In this document: piece by piece, positions 9,109 through 18,165 of the stretch | Numbering within the stretch: position 1 is the first letter of the stretch | How the letters are laid out: every line of letters begins with the position of its first letter | NCBI GenBank assembly: GCA_052034255.1 | Contig: JBPOIU010000063.1 | Location: 1-64,000, forward strand | DNA from: JADJEK01 sp052034255 | Lineage (GTDB): Bacteria > Planctomycetota > B15-G4 > JADJEK01 | DNA length: 64,000 nucleotides | Direction of reading: 5' to 3' | Program-made: the position numbers and the translations under genes | Notes under the pieces: generated by a model | Databases searched by the model: none | Seen by the model: only the letters and a program-made list of their open reading frames with translations | What the model was told of the DNA's origin: nothing

Positions 9109-9930
9109 ATGACGGAAAACCGCATGGATCCCACCCTCCCGGCCGACGCGGAGTGCTCGCGAACGAGCGCCGCGCTGCGTGCGGCATTCCCCCGCGACCT
9201 CGAGGCCAAGGAACTCCTGGCTCTCGAGACGCACGCGATGCTCTGTCCGCGATGCAGCGAGGTTCTCGCGCGAGCCCGCGAGCAACAGGACTGGCTCGCG
9301 GCGTGGACCGTGCCGCAGCCGAGCGCGCAGGCCGCCGACCGCTTCGTTTCGGCGATCGTCATCGATGGCGCGCAGCGTTCCGTGTGCGCACGCAAGCGCC
9401 AAGAGCTCGAGGCCGCGTTGCGCGACGAGCGCGTCGATCCGCAAGTCACCGCGCTGCGCTCGCACGTCGCACAATGTGCGCAGTGCTCCGAGATCTGGGC
9501 GAACGACCACGCTTCGGATCGCATGCTGGCGCAATGGCTCGTGCCAGCCCCGCCGCGTGGTTTCGTCGACGGTGTGCTCGCACGACTGCGCCATGCCGGC
9601 ATCGTGCGCAACGCGCCGCGCTGGTCGCGGATCGCGGCGTCGATCGCGGCGCTCGCATTGCTGGGCGTCGGCGCGTGGCTCGCGTTCGGGATCCCGTCGC
9701 GACCGGCGGGGACTCCTCCCATCGCTGTCGTCGACGTCGACCGCGCGCTCGCTCGCTTCGGTGGCGACGTCCACGTCGTGCAAGTCATGAACGCGCAGTC
9801 ACCGGCCGGGATCGGCTCGTTCGCGCCCACGGTGATCGCGCTTGACCGGGCGCCGACGCAGCCCGGAGCCGGATTCCTGCGTGCGCTGCGCAAGGTGCGC
9901 CGGAACGCGGCAACGGGAGACGGACGTTGA
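9109..9930 (+). CDS. Membrane anti-sigma factor with two zinc-finger motifs
   Basis: This 273-residue protein is the probable anti-sigma factor for the upstream ECF sigma. It has two HxxxCxxC motifs: His42-Cys46-Cys49 and His119-Cys123-Cys126. This is the core of the ZAS (zinc anti-sigma) fold, here apparently duplicated in the cytoplasmic part. A single membrane helix lies at about 175-195, leaving some 75 residues outside the cytoplasm as a possible sensor. Its last codons overlap the TTG start of the next gene (TTGA). Duplicated ZAS motifs are less common than single ones; one copy could be a dimerisation or sensory remnant. Confidence 0.85.
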   Translation: MTENRMDPTLPADAECSRTSAALRAAFPRDLEAKELLALETHAMLCPRCSEVLARAREQQDWLAAWTVPQPSAQAADRFVSAIVIDGAQRSVCARKRQELEAALRDERVDPQVTALRSHVAQCAQCSEIWANDHASDRMLAQWLVPAPPRGFVDGVLARLRHAGIVRNAPRWSRIAASIAALALLGVGAWLAFGIPSRPAGTPPIAVVDVDRALARFGGDVHVVQVMNAQSPAGIGSFAPTVIALDRAPTQPGAGFLRALRKVRRNAATGDGR

Positions 9931-11375
9931 TCCACGCGTTGCTCCACCTCGCATGGGCGTTCGCGCCGCTGCAAGTTCCCGGCGCGTCGGCGTCACCCGA
10001 CGTCGACGCGGCGATCGCGACCGTGCGCGCGTTCGACCCGGCCTGGGCGCAGGGCGACATCGCGGGGATGATGGGACCCATCGCCGGCGACTTCGGTTGC
10101 GAGCTGTTCGGGCAGGTCGGCGTCGCCGAGCTCGAAGCGACGTTCCGTCAATTGCACGAGGACCTCGCCGAGAGTCGGTGCGAGACGCAGGTCCTCGGCA
10201 CGCACGTGGAGGGACCGATCGTCTCGCTGTTCGTGCGTCGCTCGTTCCAACGCGCCGATCCCGCGCGCGGCCCGGGCGAGACCATCGACGTGGTGTTCCA
10301 CATGCGCGCCGATGCGGCTGGCGCGATGACGATCGTCGGCATGGAAGAACTCGACGTCGCCGCGCTCGATCGATTGCGCGGTGCTTCGTATCACGGCGCC
10401 GGCGGAGCGCTGTCATTGACCATTCCCGACGGCTGGATGGCCGTTCCCGCGCCGCCCTCGGGGCCGTGCATCGAGCACCTCCGACTCCGGCGCGACGGAC
10501 TGTCGACCGAACTCGACGTGATGCTCGTCAACGAGTGCCTGCCGATCGACCTCGCGCGCGCGCTCGAGACCGATCTGGATGCGTTCTTGAACCGCACGCC
10601 GCTCGGAAAGATCGAGGCGATCGAACCGTGTACCGTCGCCGGCTTGCCCGCGCGCCGGGCGGAAGCTCGTTACGACGGCGCGGGCTGCGGACTGGCCGGG
10701 AAGAACGCGGACGCCGGAACCCGCCCGCGGCGGCTGCTCCGCACGTACGTGTTGCTCGACCGCACGCTGCTGCTCGCATTCGATCTGCGCACCGATGCGC
10801 AGGATTTCGGAGCGCGGCGTCGCGAGTTCGAACGACTGCTCGACTCGATGACCGTGACGCAGGACGAACACGAAGGGTTGGCGGCCCGACTCGCGCGCGA
10901 GCGCTTCGGCTCCGCGACCGAGTGCGGTCGATTCGAGCGCGCGGACGTCGGCTTCTCGATCGACGTCGCGGCGAGCTACCGCATGCTGCCGGTCGCGACC
11001 AACGCGGTATTCACGCTGCACGTCACGCCAAACGGCGTCGCCGGCCCCGACGTGCGCATCGATGCGATCCGCGTGCTCGACGCGAGCCAGGAGCTCGAGA
11101 CCTTCGCGGCGGCCGACGACGTGGCATTCACGGAGCGCATGCGACGCCTCGGTCGCTCGGCGCAATCGGGCCTCGTCGAGGTCCTCCTCGAATCGCCGCG
11201 AACGCTGCGCGCGCGGCGCGAAACGGCGCGCGGCGGCCCGTGCGAGACCACGCTGTACCTGAAGCGCGAAGGCGTGTTGTTCACGCTGCGCTGGAACGGG
11301 CCCGCAACCGACGCGGCCGTGGCCGATCGCATGCTGCAGCAATTGCTGGACGGGATCGAGTTGAGCCGCGAATGA
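9927..11375 (+). CDS. Exported protein of unknown function, possible SnoaL-like N-terminal domain
   Basis: This 482-residue protein starts at a TTG that overlaps the anti-sigma stop, so it is the third gene of the sigma operon. The N-terminus is hydrophobic up to about residue 20 and looks like a weak signal peptide. Residues 24-140 resemble an NTF2/SnoaL-type alpha+beta cone (WAQGDIAGMMGP, then a beta-rich tail), inferred by eye. Residues about 150-300 and 330-480 look like two related beta-rich segments, each opening with a benign-surface pattern (LSLTIPDGWMAVPAP and GFSIDVAASYRML). I do not recognise the family. The context suggests an effector or sensor in the same envelope response. Confidence 0.7.
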   Translation: MIHALLHLAWAFAPLQVPGASASPDVDAAIATVRAFDPAWAQGDIAGMMGPIAGDFGCELFGQVGVAELEATFRQLHEDLAESRCETQVLGTHVEGPIVSLFVRRSFQRADPARGPGETIDVVFHMRADAAGAMTIVGMEELDVAALDRLRGASYHGAGGALSLTIPDGWMAVPAPPSGPCIEHLRLRRDGLSTELDVMLVNECLPIDLARALETDLDAFLNRTPLGKIEAIEPCTVAGLPARRAEARYDGAGCGLAGKNADAGTRPRRLLRTYVLLDRTLLLAFDLRTDAQDFGARRREFERLLDSMTVTQDEHEGLAARLARERFGSATECGRFERADVGFSIDVAASYRMLPVATNAVFTLHVTPNGVAGPDVRIDAIRVLDASQELETFAAADDVAFTERMRRLGRSAQSGLVEVLLESPRTLRARRETARGGPCETTLYLKREGVLFTLRWNGPATDAAVADRMLQQLLDGIELSRE

Positions 11376-11387
11376 GTCCGCCGCGGG

Positions 11388-11855
11388 TCAGGGCGCCTTC
11401 GCCAACAGCTCTTCGATCCGTTTGACCTCGGCGGTCAACGCGGCGAGACGTGCTTCCAGCGCCGCCTTGTCCGCAGGTGTCTTCGCGGCCGCAATGGCCG
11501 CTTCGGTCGCGACCTTCAAGTCCTGTTCCGCCTTCAGCTCGGACTCCAGCGCGACCCGGACCGCTTTGGCTTCATCCACCGAGCGCTTGAGTGACGCGTG
11601 CGTTTCGCGCTCGGCGGCCAACTCGAGCGCCAAGACCTCTTCCTCGCCGCGCAAGCGACCGATCTCGTCGTCGATCGCCCGCAAATGGCTGCGTTCGCGC
11701 TCGATCTCCTCCAGCAGCGTTGCCCGCGCCGCTTCGGTGTTGTCCCGCAGGACGAGCAGCTTCTCCTGATCGCGAAGATCCTGCTTGCGTTGCAGGCGGC
11801 AAGCCGCGGGAAGCAGCAGCGCGCAGCAGCCGAGCACGGAGGCGAATCGTCGCAT
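11388..11855 (-). CDS. Coiled-coil lipoprotein
   Basis: This 155-residue protein has a signal peptide ending in a lipobox (LPAAC, Cys about residue 19), followed by an almost entirely helical, charged sequence (residues 25-150). That stretch is heptad-like, rich in Glu, Leu, Ala and Arg, and typical of a long coiled coil. It resembles small coiled-coil envelope lipoproteins in style only. I chose the ATG at 11855 because GAGGAGG lies upstream at good spacing and an earlier in-frame ATG would bury the signal peptide. It converges with the sigma-operon gene, with 12 nt between the stop codons. Confidence 0.75.
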   Translation of the reverse strand: MRRFASVLGCCALLLPAACRLQRKQDLRDQEKLLVLRDNTEAARATLLEEIERERSHLRAIDDEIGRLRGEEEVLALELAAERETHASLKRSVDEAKAVRVALESELKAEQDLKVATEAAIAAAKTPADKAALEARLAALTAEVKRIEELLAKAP

Positions 11856-11905
11856 GGGAGGACCTCCTCGCGAGAACACGGCGCTCGCGGACCTGCAAAC
11901 CGCTC

Positions 11906-11935
11906 TTCAAGTCCGGACCGCGCGAGCACTATACT
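11906..11935 (+). promoter_or_regulatory. Probable ndk promoter
   Basis: TTCAAG (11906-11911) and a good -10 box TATACT (11930-11935) are separated by 18 bp, about 32 nt before the ndk GTG start. Confidence 0.5.
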
Positions 11936-11967
11936 GCTCGTCTTTTTCAGCGACCGGAGAACATCCC

Positions 11968-12432
11968 GTGGAGCGCACCCTCATCATCCTCAAGCCCGAT
12001 GCGATCCAGCGCCAGCTCGCCGGCGCGATCCTCGGCCGTTTCGAGACCAAGGGTCTGAAGATCGTCGGCGCCAAGTTCACGCAGATCCCGCGGGCCACGC
12101 TCGAGAACCACTACGCCGACCACAAGGGCAAGCCGTTCTACGAAGGACTCGTGTCCTTCATGGCGAAGAGCCCGGTGCTGGTCCTCGCGCTCGAAGGCAA
12201 GAACGCGATCGCGATCTGCCGCAAGATGATGGGCGCGACCTTCGGCTCGAAGGCCGAGCCCGGCACGATCCGCGGCGACTACGGCATCTCCGATTCGTTC
12301 AACTTGATCCACGGCTCCGATTCGCCGGCGGCTGCGGAGAAGGAACTCGCGCTGTTCTTCCAACCGGGCGAACTGGTCAAGTACGACCTGATCGGCGCGG
12401 GCTGGATCTACGACGCCGACGAACTGAAGTGA
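11968..12432 (+). CDS. ndk: Nucleoside diphosphate kinase
   Basis: This cytoplasmic enzyme moves the gamma phosphate of ATP to other nucleoside diphosphates by a ping-pong mechanism. The 154-residue sequence has the N-terminal ERTLIILKPDA strand, the Kpn loop region, and the signature NLIHGSDS with the phospho-accepting His115. The start is GTG at 11968 with GGAGA 8 nt upstream; longer in-frame extensions have no family homology. It stands alone behind its own promoter, 70 nt before the NFACT gene. Confidence 0.97.
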   Translation: MERTLIILKPDAIQRQLAGAILGRFETKGLKIVGAKFTQIPRATLENHYADHKGKPFYEGLVSFMAKSPVLVLALEGKNAIAICRKMMGATFGSKAEPGTIRGDYGISDSFNLIHGSDSPAAAEKELALFFQPGELVKYDLIGAGWIYDADELK

Positions 12433-12502
12433 TGCGCGCATCGGCAACGGCGGCGACTCGTCGACGAGCGCGTCGCCGTGGCCGAGCTTCGAGACTCGAC
12501 CG

Positions 12503-14011
12503 ATGACGCTCGGCGCCGACCTGTTGCAACGACTCGTCGCCGAGGCCAAGGCCGCCGAAGGGATGCTCGTCCGCTGGATCGCGGATCGTCCCTCCGGCGG
12601 CCGTGTTTTCGGCATGTCTCCCGCCGACGACCCGCGCACGGCGTTGCGCGTGCTGTTCCTCGCGGCGGCGAAACGCGGCCGCGTGCAGCTCGTCGCATCC
12701 GACGCGCCACCGACGCGCAAGTCCGACCCGAGCGCGTTCACGCGCGTGCTGCACGGCCGCCTGGGCGACGCACGCCTGGAGTCGGTCGCCGTGGCGACCG
12801 GTGACCGCATCGTTCGCGCCACGTTCAAGCGCGACGAGCGCACGTACACGTTGGTCGCGGAACTGTTCGGCGCGACGCCGAACCTCGTGCTGCTCGATGC
12901 CGAACGACGCATCATCGCCGCCGAACACACGCGTCGTGGCGCCCGGACGATCGCCGCGGGCCAGCCCTACGTCGATCCGCCGGCGCTCGGGACGTCACGC
13001 GCCGTCGTCGTCGCGGAGGACCCACCTCCGGCACCGAGTTCCGCATTCGCGGACCGCTTCCCGCTGTCCGCGGCGGTCGCCGCTTGGCTGGAGCCCGAGG
13101 ACGCGGAAGCCGCGTTCCTGGCGCGCAAGCAGCTCGTACTCGCAACGATTCGCGACCGCCACGCGCGCGAAGCAAAGGGACTCGCCCATGCGCGATCCGA
13201 CCTCGCAGAAGGGCAGGAAGCTGCTCGCACGCGACAACTCGCGGATTGCCTCGCCGCGCAGTTCCACGCGTTGAAGCGCGGCCAAACCTCCATCGACGTC
13301 GACGACCTGTTCGGCGGTGGTCGAGCGACGCTCGCGCTCGATCCCAAGCTCGAGCCGCGCGACAACCTCGAGGCCTGGTACGCGCGTGCGCGCAAACTCG
13401 AACGCAAGGCGGAGAGCGCGGCCGCGCGCATCGTGCAGCTCGAGCCAGTCGTCGCGACCTTGGCCCGGACCATCGCCGCGGTCGATGCCATCGATCTGGC
13501 GCACGCCGCCGAGTTGGACGCGTTCGCGGTTGGGCCCGAACGGGCGCCTGCGCCCGCGAACCAGACGCCGCGCGCGAAACGTGAAGCGGCGAAGGACCCC
13601 TATGCCGGCCTCCGGCGGTTCAAGGCGCGCAGCGGAGCGGAGATCCTGGTCGGTCGTACCGACCGCGACAACGATCGCCTGACAATGCGCATCGCGCGCG
13701 GCAACGACGTCTGGCTGCACCTCGCGCACGAACCTGGCTCGCACGTCGTCCTGCGCGTCGACAAGGGCAAGTCCGCGTCGCCGGAGGACCTGATCGACGC
13801 CGCGCTGCTCGCGGCCCACTATTCGAAGCGGCGCGGTGTGGCCCGCTGCGAAGTGCTGTGGACGCCACGCAAGTACGTGCGCAAGCCGAAAGGTGCGCGC
13901 CCCGGAGCGGTCACGGTCGAGCGGTCGAAGTCCCTGCGCCTCGATGTCGATGCCGCGCGCCTCAAGGCGGTGCTCGCGACTTCGGCGCAATCACTGGACG
14001 ACGGCAACTGA
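12503..14011 (+). CDS. rqcH: NFACT-family ribosome quality-control protein (RqcH type)
   Basis: This 502-residue member of the NFACT/Rqc2/FbpA family binds stalled 50S-peptidyl-tRNA complexes. In Bacillus it directs C-terminal alanine tailing of the stuck peptide. The N-terminal NFACT-N region contains Asp101-Arg102, matching the conserved DR pair needed in RqcH. A coiled-coil region spans about 215-330. The C-terminal NFACT-R (DUF814) domain is clear at 365-490: GRTDRDND, NDVWLHLAHEPGSHVVLR, then KYVRKPKGARPGAV. It carries no fibronectin-binding features beyond the family. It follows ndk in the same direction without obvious overlap. Tailing activity is inferred from family only. Confidence 0.9.
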   Translation: MTLGADLLQRLVAEAKAAEGMLVRWIADRPSGGRVFGMSPADDPRTALRVLFLAAAKRGRVQLVASDAPPTRKSDPSAFTRVLHGRLGDARLESVAVATGDRIVRATFKRDERTYTLVAELFGATPNLVLLDAERRIIAAEHTRRGARTIAAGQPYVDPPALGTSRAVVVAEDPPPAPSSAFADRFPLSAAVAAWLEPEDAEAAFLARKQLVLATIRDRHAREAKGLAHARSDLAEGQEAARTRQLADCLAAQFHALKRGQTSIDVDDLFGGGRATLALDPKLEPRDNLEAWYARARKLERKAESAAARIVQLEPVVATLARTIAAVDAIDLAHAAELDAFAVGPERAPAPANQTPRAKREAAKDPYAGLRRFKARSGAEILVGRTDRDNDRLTMRIARGNDVWLHLAHEPGSHVVLRVDKGKSASPEDLIDAALLAAHYSKRRGVARCEVLWTPRKYVRKPKGARPGAVTVERSKSLRLDVDAARLKAVLATSAQSLDDGN

Positions 14012-14271
14012 AGCGCGCGCTCGCCGTTCGCGGCAGTCGATGGGAAGCACGGGAAGCCCCCTCCATCGGTGTCCCGATCCGCGCCGCGGCGTTCGGGGCG
14101 AGGCGCCGCACCTGGAGCCCTGTTACTATCCCGCCCTTCGGCCTTAGTACGGCACGCGATGGGCGTGGCAGCCCCACCACCGTTGCGAGCGAGCTCGAAC
14201 GCGACGCACTCGTTGCGACCCGTCGACGACCGCTCGAGACCGTCCTGCATGGCCCACGGGAGACGTCCGCG
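14012..14271 (+). other. 260-bp gap before the TPR lipoprotein
   Basis: No gene is supported here. A TACTAT box at 14124-14129 has the same shape as other -10 boxes in this window, but no good -35 lies in front of it. The rest is GC-rich leader. GGGAGA at about 14259-14264 serves as the ribosome-binding site of the next gene. Confidence 0.4.
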
Positions 14272-15360
14272 ATGTTCCGATTCCAGCTTCCGGCGACGCG
14301 CCGCGTGCTCGTTCCGCTTTGCGCGCTCGGCCTGTCCGGCCTACTCGGCTGCAACAGCTTGACGCCGGAGGACCAGGCGCGGCTCGACAGCTTCAAATAC
14401 AACAGCAAGCGTTTCCTCGAAGAAGGACGCTTCGCGCGCGCCGAGGACCAGTGCCGCAAGGGCCTCGAGCTCGACCCCGAGGACGTCTCGCTGCATCAAG
14501 TCCTCGGCTTCGCGTTGCTGCAGCAAGGCCAGAGCAAGCAGATCGAGGAATCGATCCGCGTGTTCGAGCGCAGCGTCGATCAGGAAGACGAGTTCGACTT
14601 CCGCAACCATCTCGGACTCGGGACCGCCCGTTTCCAGTACGGCCGCGTGCTCGAGGAAGCCGTCCGCAAGACGGGCTCGGACGAAGGACTTGCAGTCGAC
14701 GAGAAGGAGCAGCGCATCGCGGCGTACTCCGAAGCGCGCGACGCGGCGTACTCCGGCGCCGAAGAGGAACTGCGTGCCGTTCTGGCCAATCCGCGCAGCA
14801 AGGACGACCTGACGGCGCAATCGACGTTGGCGAACCTGCTCGCGATCCAATCGCGTTACGACGAATCCGCCGCCGTACTCCGCGCGTTGACGGCCTCGAT
14901 CGCAGGCAGCATCCGGGTGCGCAACGAGTCGATGTCGAAGGACACGCTGCCCCCTGAGCGTCGCGCGCTCTACGACCGTGAAATCGAGGCCCTGAAGAGC
15001 CAGCAGTTGTCCGCGCTGACTCTGCTCGCGACCGTGGCCGCGAAGTCGAAGCGCTGGGAGGAAGTCGTTTCGGTCTACGCGCAGGTCGAATCCGCCGGCG
15101 CGATGAGCCCCGCCGACTGGTCGAATCGGGCGCGCGCGTACGACGAACTCGGCGCCACGGAGGCCGCGATCGCCGACTACGAGCGCTTCCTGCGCGCGGC
15201 CGCGGTGGCGACCGATTTCACGCGTCACGGCGACGCGATCACCTCGGCGATGCGCCGCATCGACGAACTGAAGAGCGGTAAGGGCAAGAGGCCTGCCCCA
15301 GCACCGATCCCCGCCGTCACGACTCCGCCCACGACGCCCGAACCGATCGATTCGAAATGA
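14272..15360 (+). CDS. TPR-containing lipoprotein
   Basis: This 362-residue envelope lipoprotein has a signal peptide ending in the lipobox LLGC (Cys about residue 25). It is followed by helix pairs with TPR character, first at about residues 36-75 (SKRFLEEGRFARAEDQCRKG) and again at about 265-320 (ADWSNRARAYDELGATEAAI). The C-terminal 25 residues are Pro/Thr-rich and disordered. TPRs suggest a scaffold for envelope complexes. The ATG at 14272 has GGGAGA upstream. The stop overlaps the rnpA start (ATGA), so rnpA may depend on its transcription. The specific function is unknown. Confidence 0.85.
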   Translation: MFRFQLPATRRVLVPLCALGLSGLLGCNSLTPEDQARLDSFKYNSKRFLEEGRFARAEDQCRKGLELDPEDVSLHQVLGFALLQQGQSKQIEESIRVFERSVDQEDEFDFRNHLGLGTARFQYGRVLEEAVRKTGSDEGLAVDEKEQRIAAYSEARDAAYSGAEEELRAVLANPRSKDDLTAQSTLANLLAIQSRYDESAAVLRALTASIAGSIRVRNESMSKDTLPPERRALYDREIEALKSQQLSALTLLATVAAKSKRWEEVVSVYAQVESAGAMSPADWSNRARAYDELGATEAAIADYERFLRAAAVATDFTRHGDAITSAMRRIDELKSGKGKRPAPAPIPAVTTPPTTPEPIDSK

Positions 15361-15764
15361 CCGAGAACGACGACGACAACCCATCGCGACGCACGTTCGT
15401 CAAACGTGACCGCGTGCGCGGCCACGATTCGTTCGACGACGTCTTCGCGCAAGGAACACGCGCGGCGTCCAACGCGATGCTCGTGCTGGTCGCCCGCAAC
15501 GATGCGCGCATCGCGCGCATCGGCATCTCGGTCGGGCGAAAGTACGGCGATTCACCGCGGCGCAATCGTGCGAAGCGGTTGTTGCGCGAGGCGTTCCGCC
15601 TGCATCGTGCAGAGCTCGACCCGAACTACGACTACGTCGTCGTGCCGCGCTCCGAGTTACCCGCGGACCTGGACGGAGTCGCGCGCGAGTTCCTGCGCCT
15701 GGCCGCGAAGGCCACGGCCACGGCCGCGAAACGACCCGCGCCGGAATCCCGCCCTCGCCCATGA
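15357..15764 (+). CDS. rnpA: Ribonuclease P protein component
   Basis: This is the basic protein subunit of RNase P, which helps the catalytic RNA mature tRNA 5' ends. The 135-residue sequence carries the RnpA signature RNRAKRLLREAFRLHR (about 63-78) preceded by IGISVGRKYGDSPRRN, and the N-terminal pocket segment around RVRGHDSFDDVF. It has a short acidic N-terminal extension and a basic C-terminal tail. It overlaps both neighbours by 4 nt (TPR lipoprotein before, yidD after). The usual rpmH partner is not beside it. Confidence 0.95.
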   Translation: MTENDDDNPSRRTFVKRDRVRGHDSFDDVFAQGTRAASNAMLVLVARNDARIARIGISVGRKYGDSPRRNRAKRLLREAFRLHRAELDPNYDYVVVPRSELPADLDGVAREFLRLAAKATATAAKRPAPESRPRP

Positions 15765-16000
15765 AGCCGCTGCGCGCGCTCTCCGCGTTCTGCGTGGCGC
15801 TCCTGGTCGGAATGATCCGCTTCTATCAGCTCGCGGTGTCGCCGCTGAAGGGCTCGACGTGCAAGTTCAGCCCGACCTGCTCGCAGTACATGCGTGAAGC
15901 GTTGGAGCGCCGCGGCGTCGTGCGCGGTCTGTGGAGCGGAATCGGCCGCATCCTGCGTTGCCATCCGTTCAGCTCCGGCGGTTACGACCCGGTCGATTGA
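15761..16000 (+). CDS. yidD: Membrane protein insertion efficiency factor YidD
   Basis: This 79-residue member of the YidD family is a small protein thought to assist YidC-dependent membrane insertion. The N-terminal amphipathic/hydrophobic helix (ALSAFCVALLVGMIRFYQLAV) and the cysteine-containing core (STCKFSPTCSQYM, later ILRCHPFSSGGYDPV) are both typical. It overlaps rnpA by 4 nt. The yidC gene that normally follows is absent; the next gene is convergent and unrelated. Confidence 0.95.
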   Translation: MKPLRALSAFCVALLVGMIRFYQLAVSPLKGSTCKFSPTCSQYMREALERRGVVRGLWSGIGRILRCHPFSSGGYDPVD

Positions 16001-16027
16001 GCGAATCGCGCGGAGCCTGCAATGCGA

Positions 16028-16054
16028 ACGCCCGCGAGGAACACTCGCGGGCGT
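16028..16054. terminator. Perfect 11-bp hairpin between convergent genes
   Basis: Positions 16028-16038 pair perfectly with 16044-16054 across a 5-base loop. It lies between the stops of yidD (16000) and the convergent PpiD-like gene (16082). There is no long T-run on either side, so it is probably a GC-rich bidirectional terminator or an end-protecting hairpin. Confidence 0.65.
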
Positions 16055-16081
16055 CGGCGCGAACACCGGGTTCGGTGTCGT

Positions 16082-18154
16082 TCAGGGCTTCGGCGGCGCG
16101 TCGTTCTCCGCCTTCGGACGCTGCAGATTGAAGCGCTGCGCGATCGCGGCGAACGAGAAGTCGACGCCACTCACCTGCCGCCCGAACGGATCGCTCGACA
16201 GCTGCTGTTCGGCGAGCGCGCGATCACCGGGACGCATCATCTCGTACGGCGGCTCACGCTTGTTGCGGACGATCATGAACACGTAGCCCTTGTTCATGTC
16301 GTCGCGTACCGGGCCGAGGACTCCGCCCGCGACCTGGTTGAACAGCGGAGCGTGACCTTGGACGAACTTCTCGACCGACGCTTCGTCGTCGGAATAGAAC
16401 ATCGTCGTTCGATACGACTTGCGGAACTCGGGCACGGAGGTGACCGTCAAGCCCGCGGCTTTCACGACCTCGTCGAACACGGCGCCCTTCTTGGTCGAGA
16501 TCAAGTCGTCGATCGCCGGCTTCACCTTGGCGAGTTCCTCGTCGGTGATCGCGGTCTTGCGCGCTTCGTCGGTGACGGCTTCGGATTCGATGCGCTTCGC
16601 GGCGGCGTCCTTGGCCTCCTGCTCGCGCTTCGCGATGTCGTCCTTCACCAGCTCACGCGCCTTCGCGACCAGGGCATCGTCGAGCGCCTTGGCGGCTGCC
16701 TCGGCGGCCTTCTTGGACTTCTCTTCGAGCCAGACGTCGCGCAGCTTCGCTTCGATCTCCTCGATCGGCTTCACCTGCGGTTGGATGCGATCCTTGACCC
16801 GCAGGATGAAGCCATACGGCACCTTCGAGGACGGCGCGCGGGTCGTGATGTCGCCGTTGGCGAGACCACGGACGAACGGTTCGAGGTCGCTGCCTTCCTC
16901 TTCGCCGCCGCCAATGCGATCCAACTTGCCGAGCGCGTCGAGTTCGACCGGATCGGCATACGTCACGAGCTCGAGACCGAAGTCCTTCGCGACCTTCTCG
17001 AGCTGGTCGACCTTCGGCGCCTCGGGCTCGGTCTTGGCGGGATCCGCCGGCTTGTTCGGATCGGCCGGATCTTGCTTGTTCATCGCCTCGTCGAGGGCCT
17101 TCTTGGCCGCTGCTTCACGCTCCACGCGCAAGGCGTCGCGATACGCCGTCGCGGCCGCGTTGATCACGCGCTCGATGAGGATCTCGGTCTTGATCTGGTC
17201 CTTCACCTCGACGAGCGGGATCGTCTCCGTCTCCTCGTCTTCGTCCTCGTCGTCCGTGCCGGAGTCGGCGGGCTTCGTCTCGCCTTCCTTGACCTCGCCC
17301 TCTTTCGGCGGCTCGGCCTTGGCGACGGGACGCTGAAAGCGGTCCTCGTTGTCGTCGTAGAACTCCTCGATCTCCGTGTCGGTGACTTCACGCTGACGCG
17401 GGTCGGTGAGCTTCGCAGCCAGATCTTCGACCTTCGCGTCCTTGACCGCGAGCAGCGCCGCATCGACGACGAACTTCAACGGTGTCGAGAACTCGTTCTC
17501 GCGCCGCAGCGCCGGCATCTCGGAATCGAGGAACGTCTTCAGATCGGCCTGGGAGACCGCGTTCTTGTCCAGGGCCGCGGTCTGCGCCGCGTCCGCGACC
17601 GACACGTAGTCGACCGTGAACAGCTCGTGATCGCTCTTGAAGCGGTCGTAGACCTGCTCGGAGAGCACGCGCTTGCCGCCGCCGTTGACCAAGTCCTCGT
17701 ACAGCGCGATCCGGAGCGCCGACCGAACGAACTCGACGATCTCTTTCTCCGGAAGACCCGTCGCGGCGCGCGCGGCCTTCAGCTGCGCGGGATCGGCGAG
17801 ATCGAGCCCGAGTCCACGCTGGCCGAACGAACGCACCATGCCGTCCGACGGGTTCACGCCGTTCTCACGGGCGACCGCGTCCATCATCAGCATCTCCCAG
17901 ACGGCGTCGTCGGTGACGCGACCGCGCTGGTTGAAGCCGCTGACGCGCTGGTTCCAGCGCGCCCACTCCGGACGTCGGACGACGACCTCGTTGCCCATCG
18001 GCGTCGTGAACGAGCCGACGAAATCGTCGCCGCCGCCGCTGAGGAAGTCGTAGATCGACCCCGTCACCGAGAACGTCAACATCACGACCACAGTGAGACC
18101 GATGTAGATCCACTTGGTCATCTTCTTGTTCTTGCGGAAGTAACGCAGAGCCAT
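16082..18154 (-). CDS. PpiD/SurA-like membrane-anchored periplasmic foldase
   Basis: This 690-residue protein has a short cytoplasmic basic N-terminus, one membrane helix at about 14-33 (MTKWIYIGLTVVVMLTFSV), and a large periplasmic region. The N-terminal helical SurA-like part covers about 60-260. A very acidic low-complexity insert lies at about 290-325 (Asp/Glu-rich). A long region around 380-460 has a weak parvulin look (VPYGFILRVKDRIQP) without clear catalytic residues, and a helical C-terminal part follows. Topology and size match PpiD, which helps fold secreted proteins near the Sec exit. It lies 12 nt after scpB. Isomerase activity is doubtful; chaperone activity is likelier. Confidence 0.75.
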   Translation of the reverse strand: MALRYFRKNKKMTKWIYIGLTVVVMLTFSVTGSIYDFLSGGGDDFVGSFTTPMGNEVVVRRPEWARWNQRVSGFNQRGRVTDDAVWEMLMMDAVARENGVNPSDGMVRSFGQRGLGLDLADPAQLKAARAATGLPEKEIVEFVRSALRIALYEDLVNGGGKRVLSEQVYDRFKSDHELFTVDYVSVADAAQTAALDKNAVSQADLKTFLDSEMPALRRENEFSTPLKFVVDAALLAVKDAKVEDLAAKLTDPRQREVTDTEIEEFYDDNEDRFQRPVAKAEPPKEGEVKEGETKPADSGTDDEDEDEETETIPLVEVKDQIKTEILIERVINAAATAYRDALRVEREAAAKKALDEAMNKQDPADPNKPADPAKTEPEAPKVDQLEKVAKDFGLELVTYADPVELDALGKLDRIGGGEEEGSDLEPFVRGLANGDITTRAPSSKVPYGFILRVKDRIQPQVKPIEEIEAKLRDVWLEEKSKKAAEAAAKALDDALVAKARELVKDDIAKREQEAKDAAAKRIESEAVTDEARKTAITDEELAKVKPAIDDLISTKKGAVFDEVVKAAGLTVTSVPEFRKSYRTTMFYSDDEASVEKFVQGHAPLFNQVAGGVLGPVRDDMNKGYVFMIVRNKREPPYEMMRPGDRALAEQQLSSDPFGRQVSGVDFSFAAIAQRFNLQRPKAENDAPPKP

Positions 18155-18165
18155 CGCGTGCCTCG

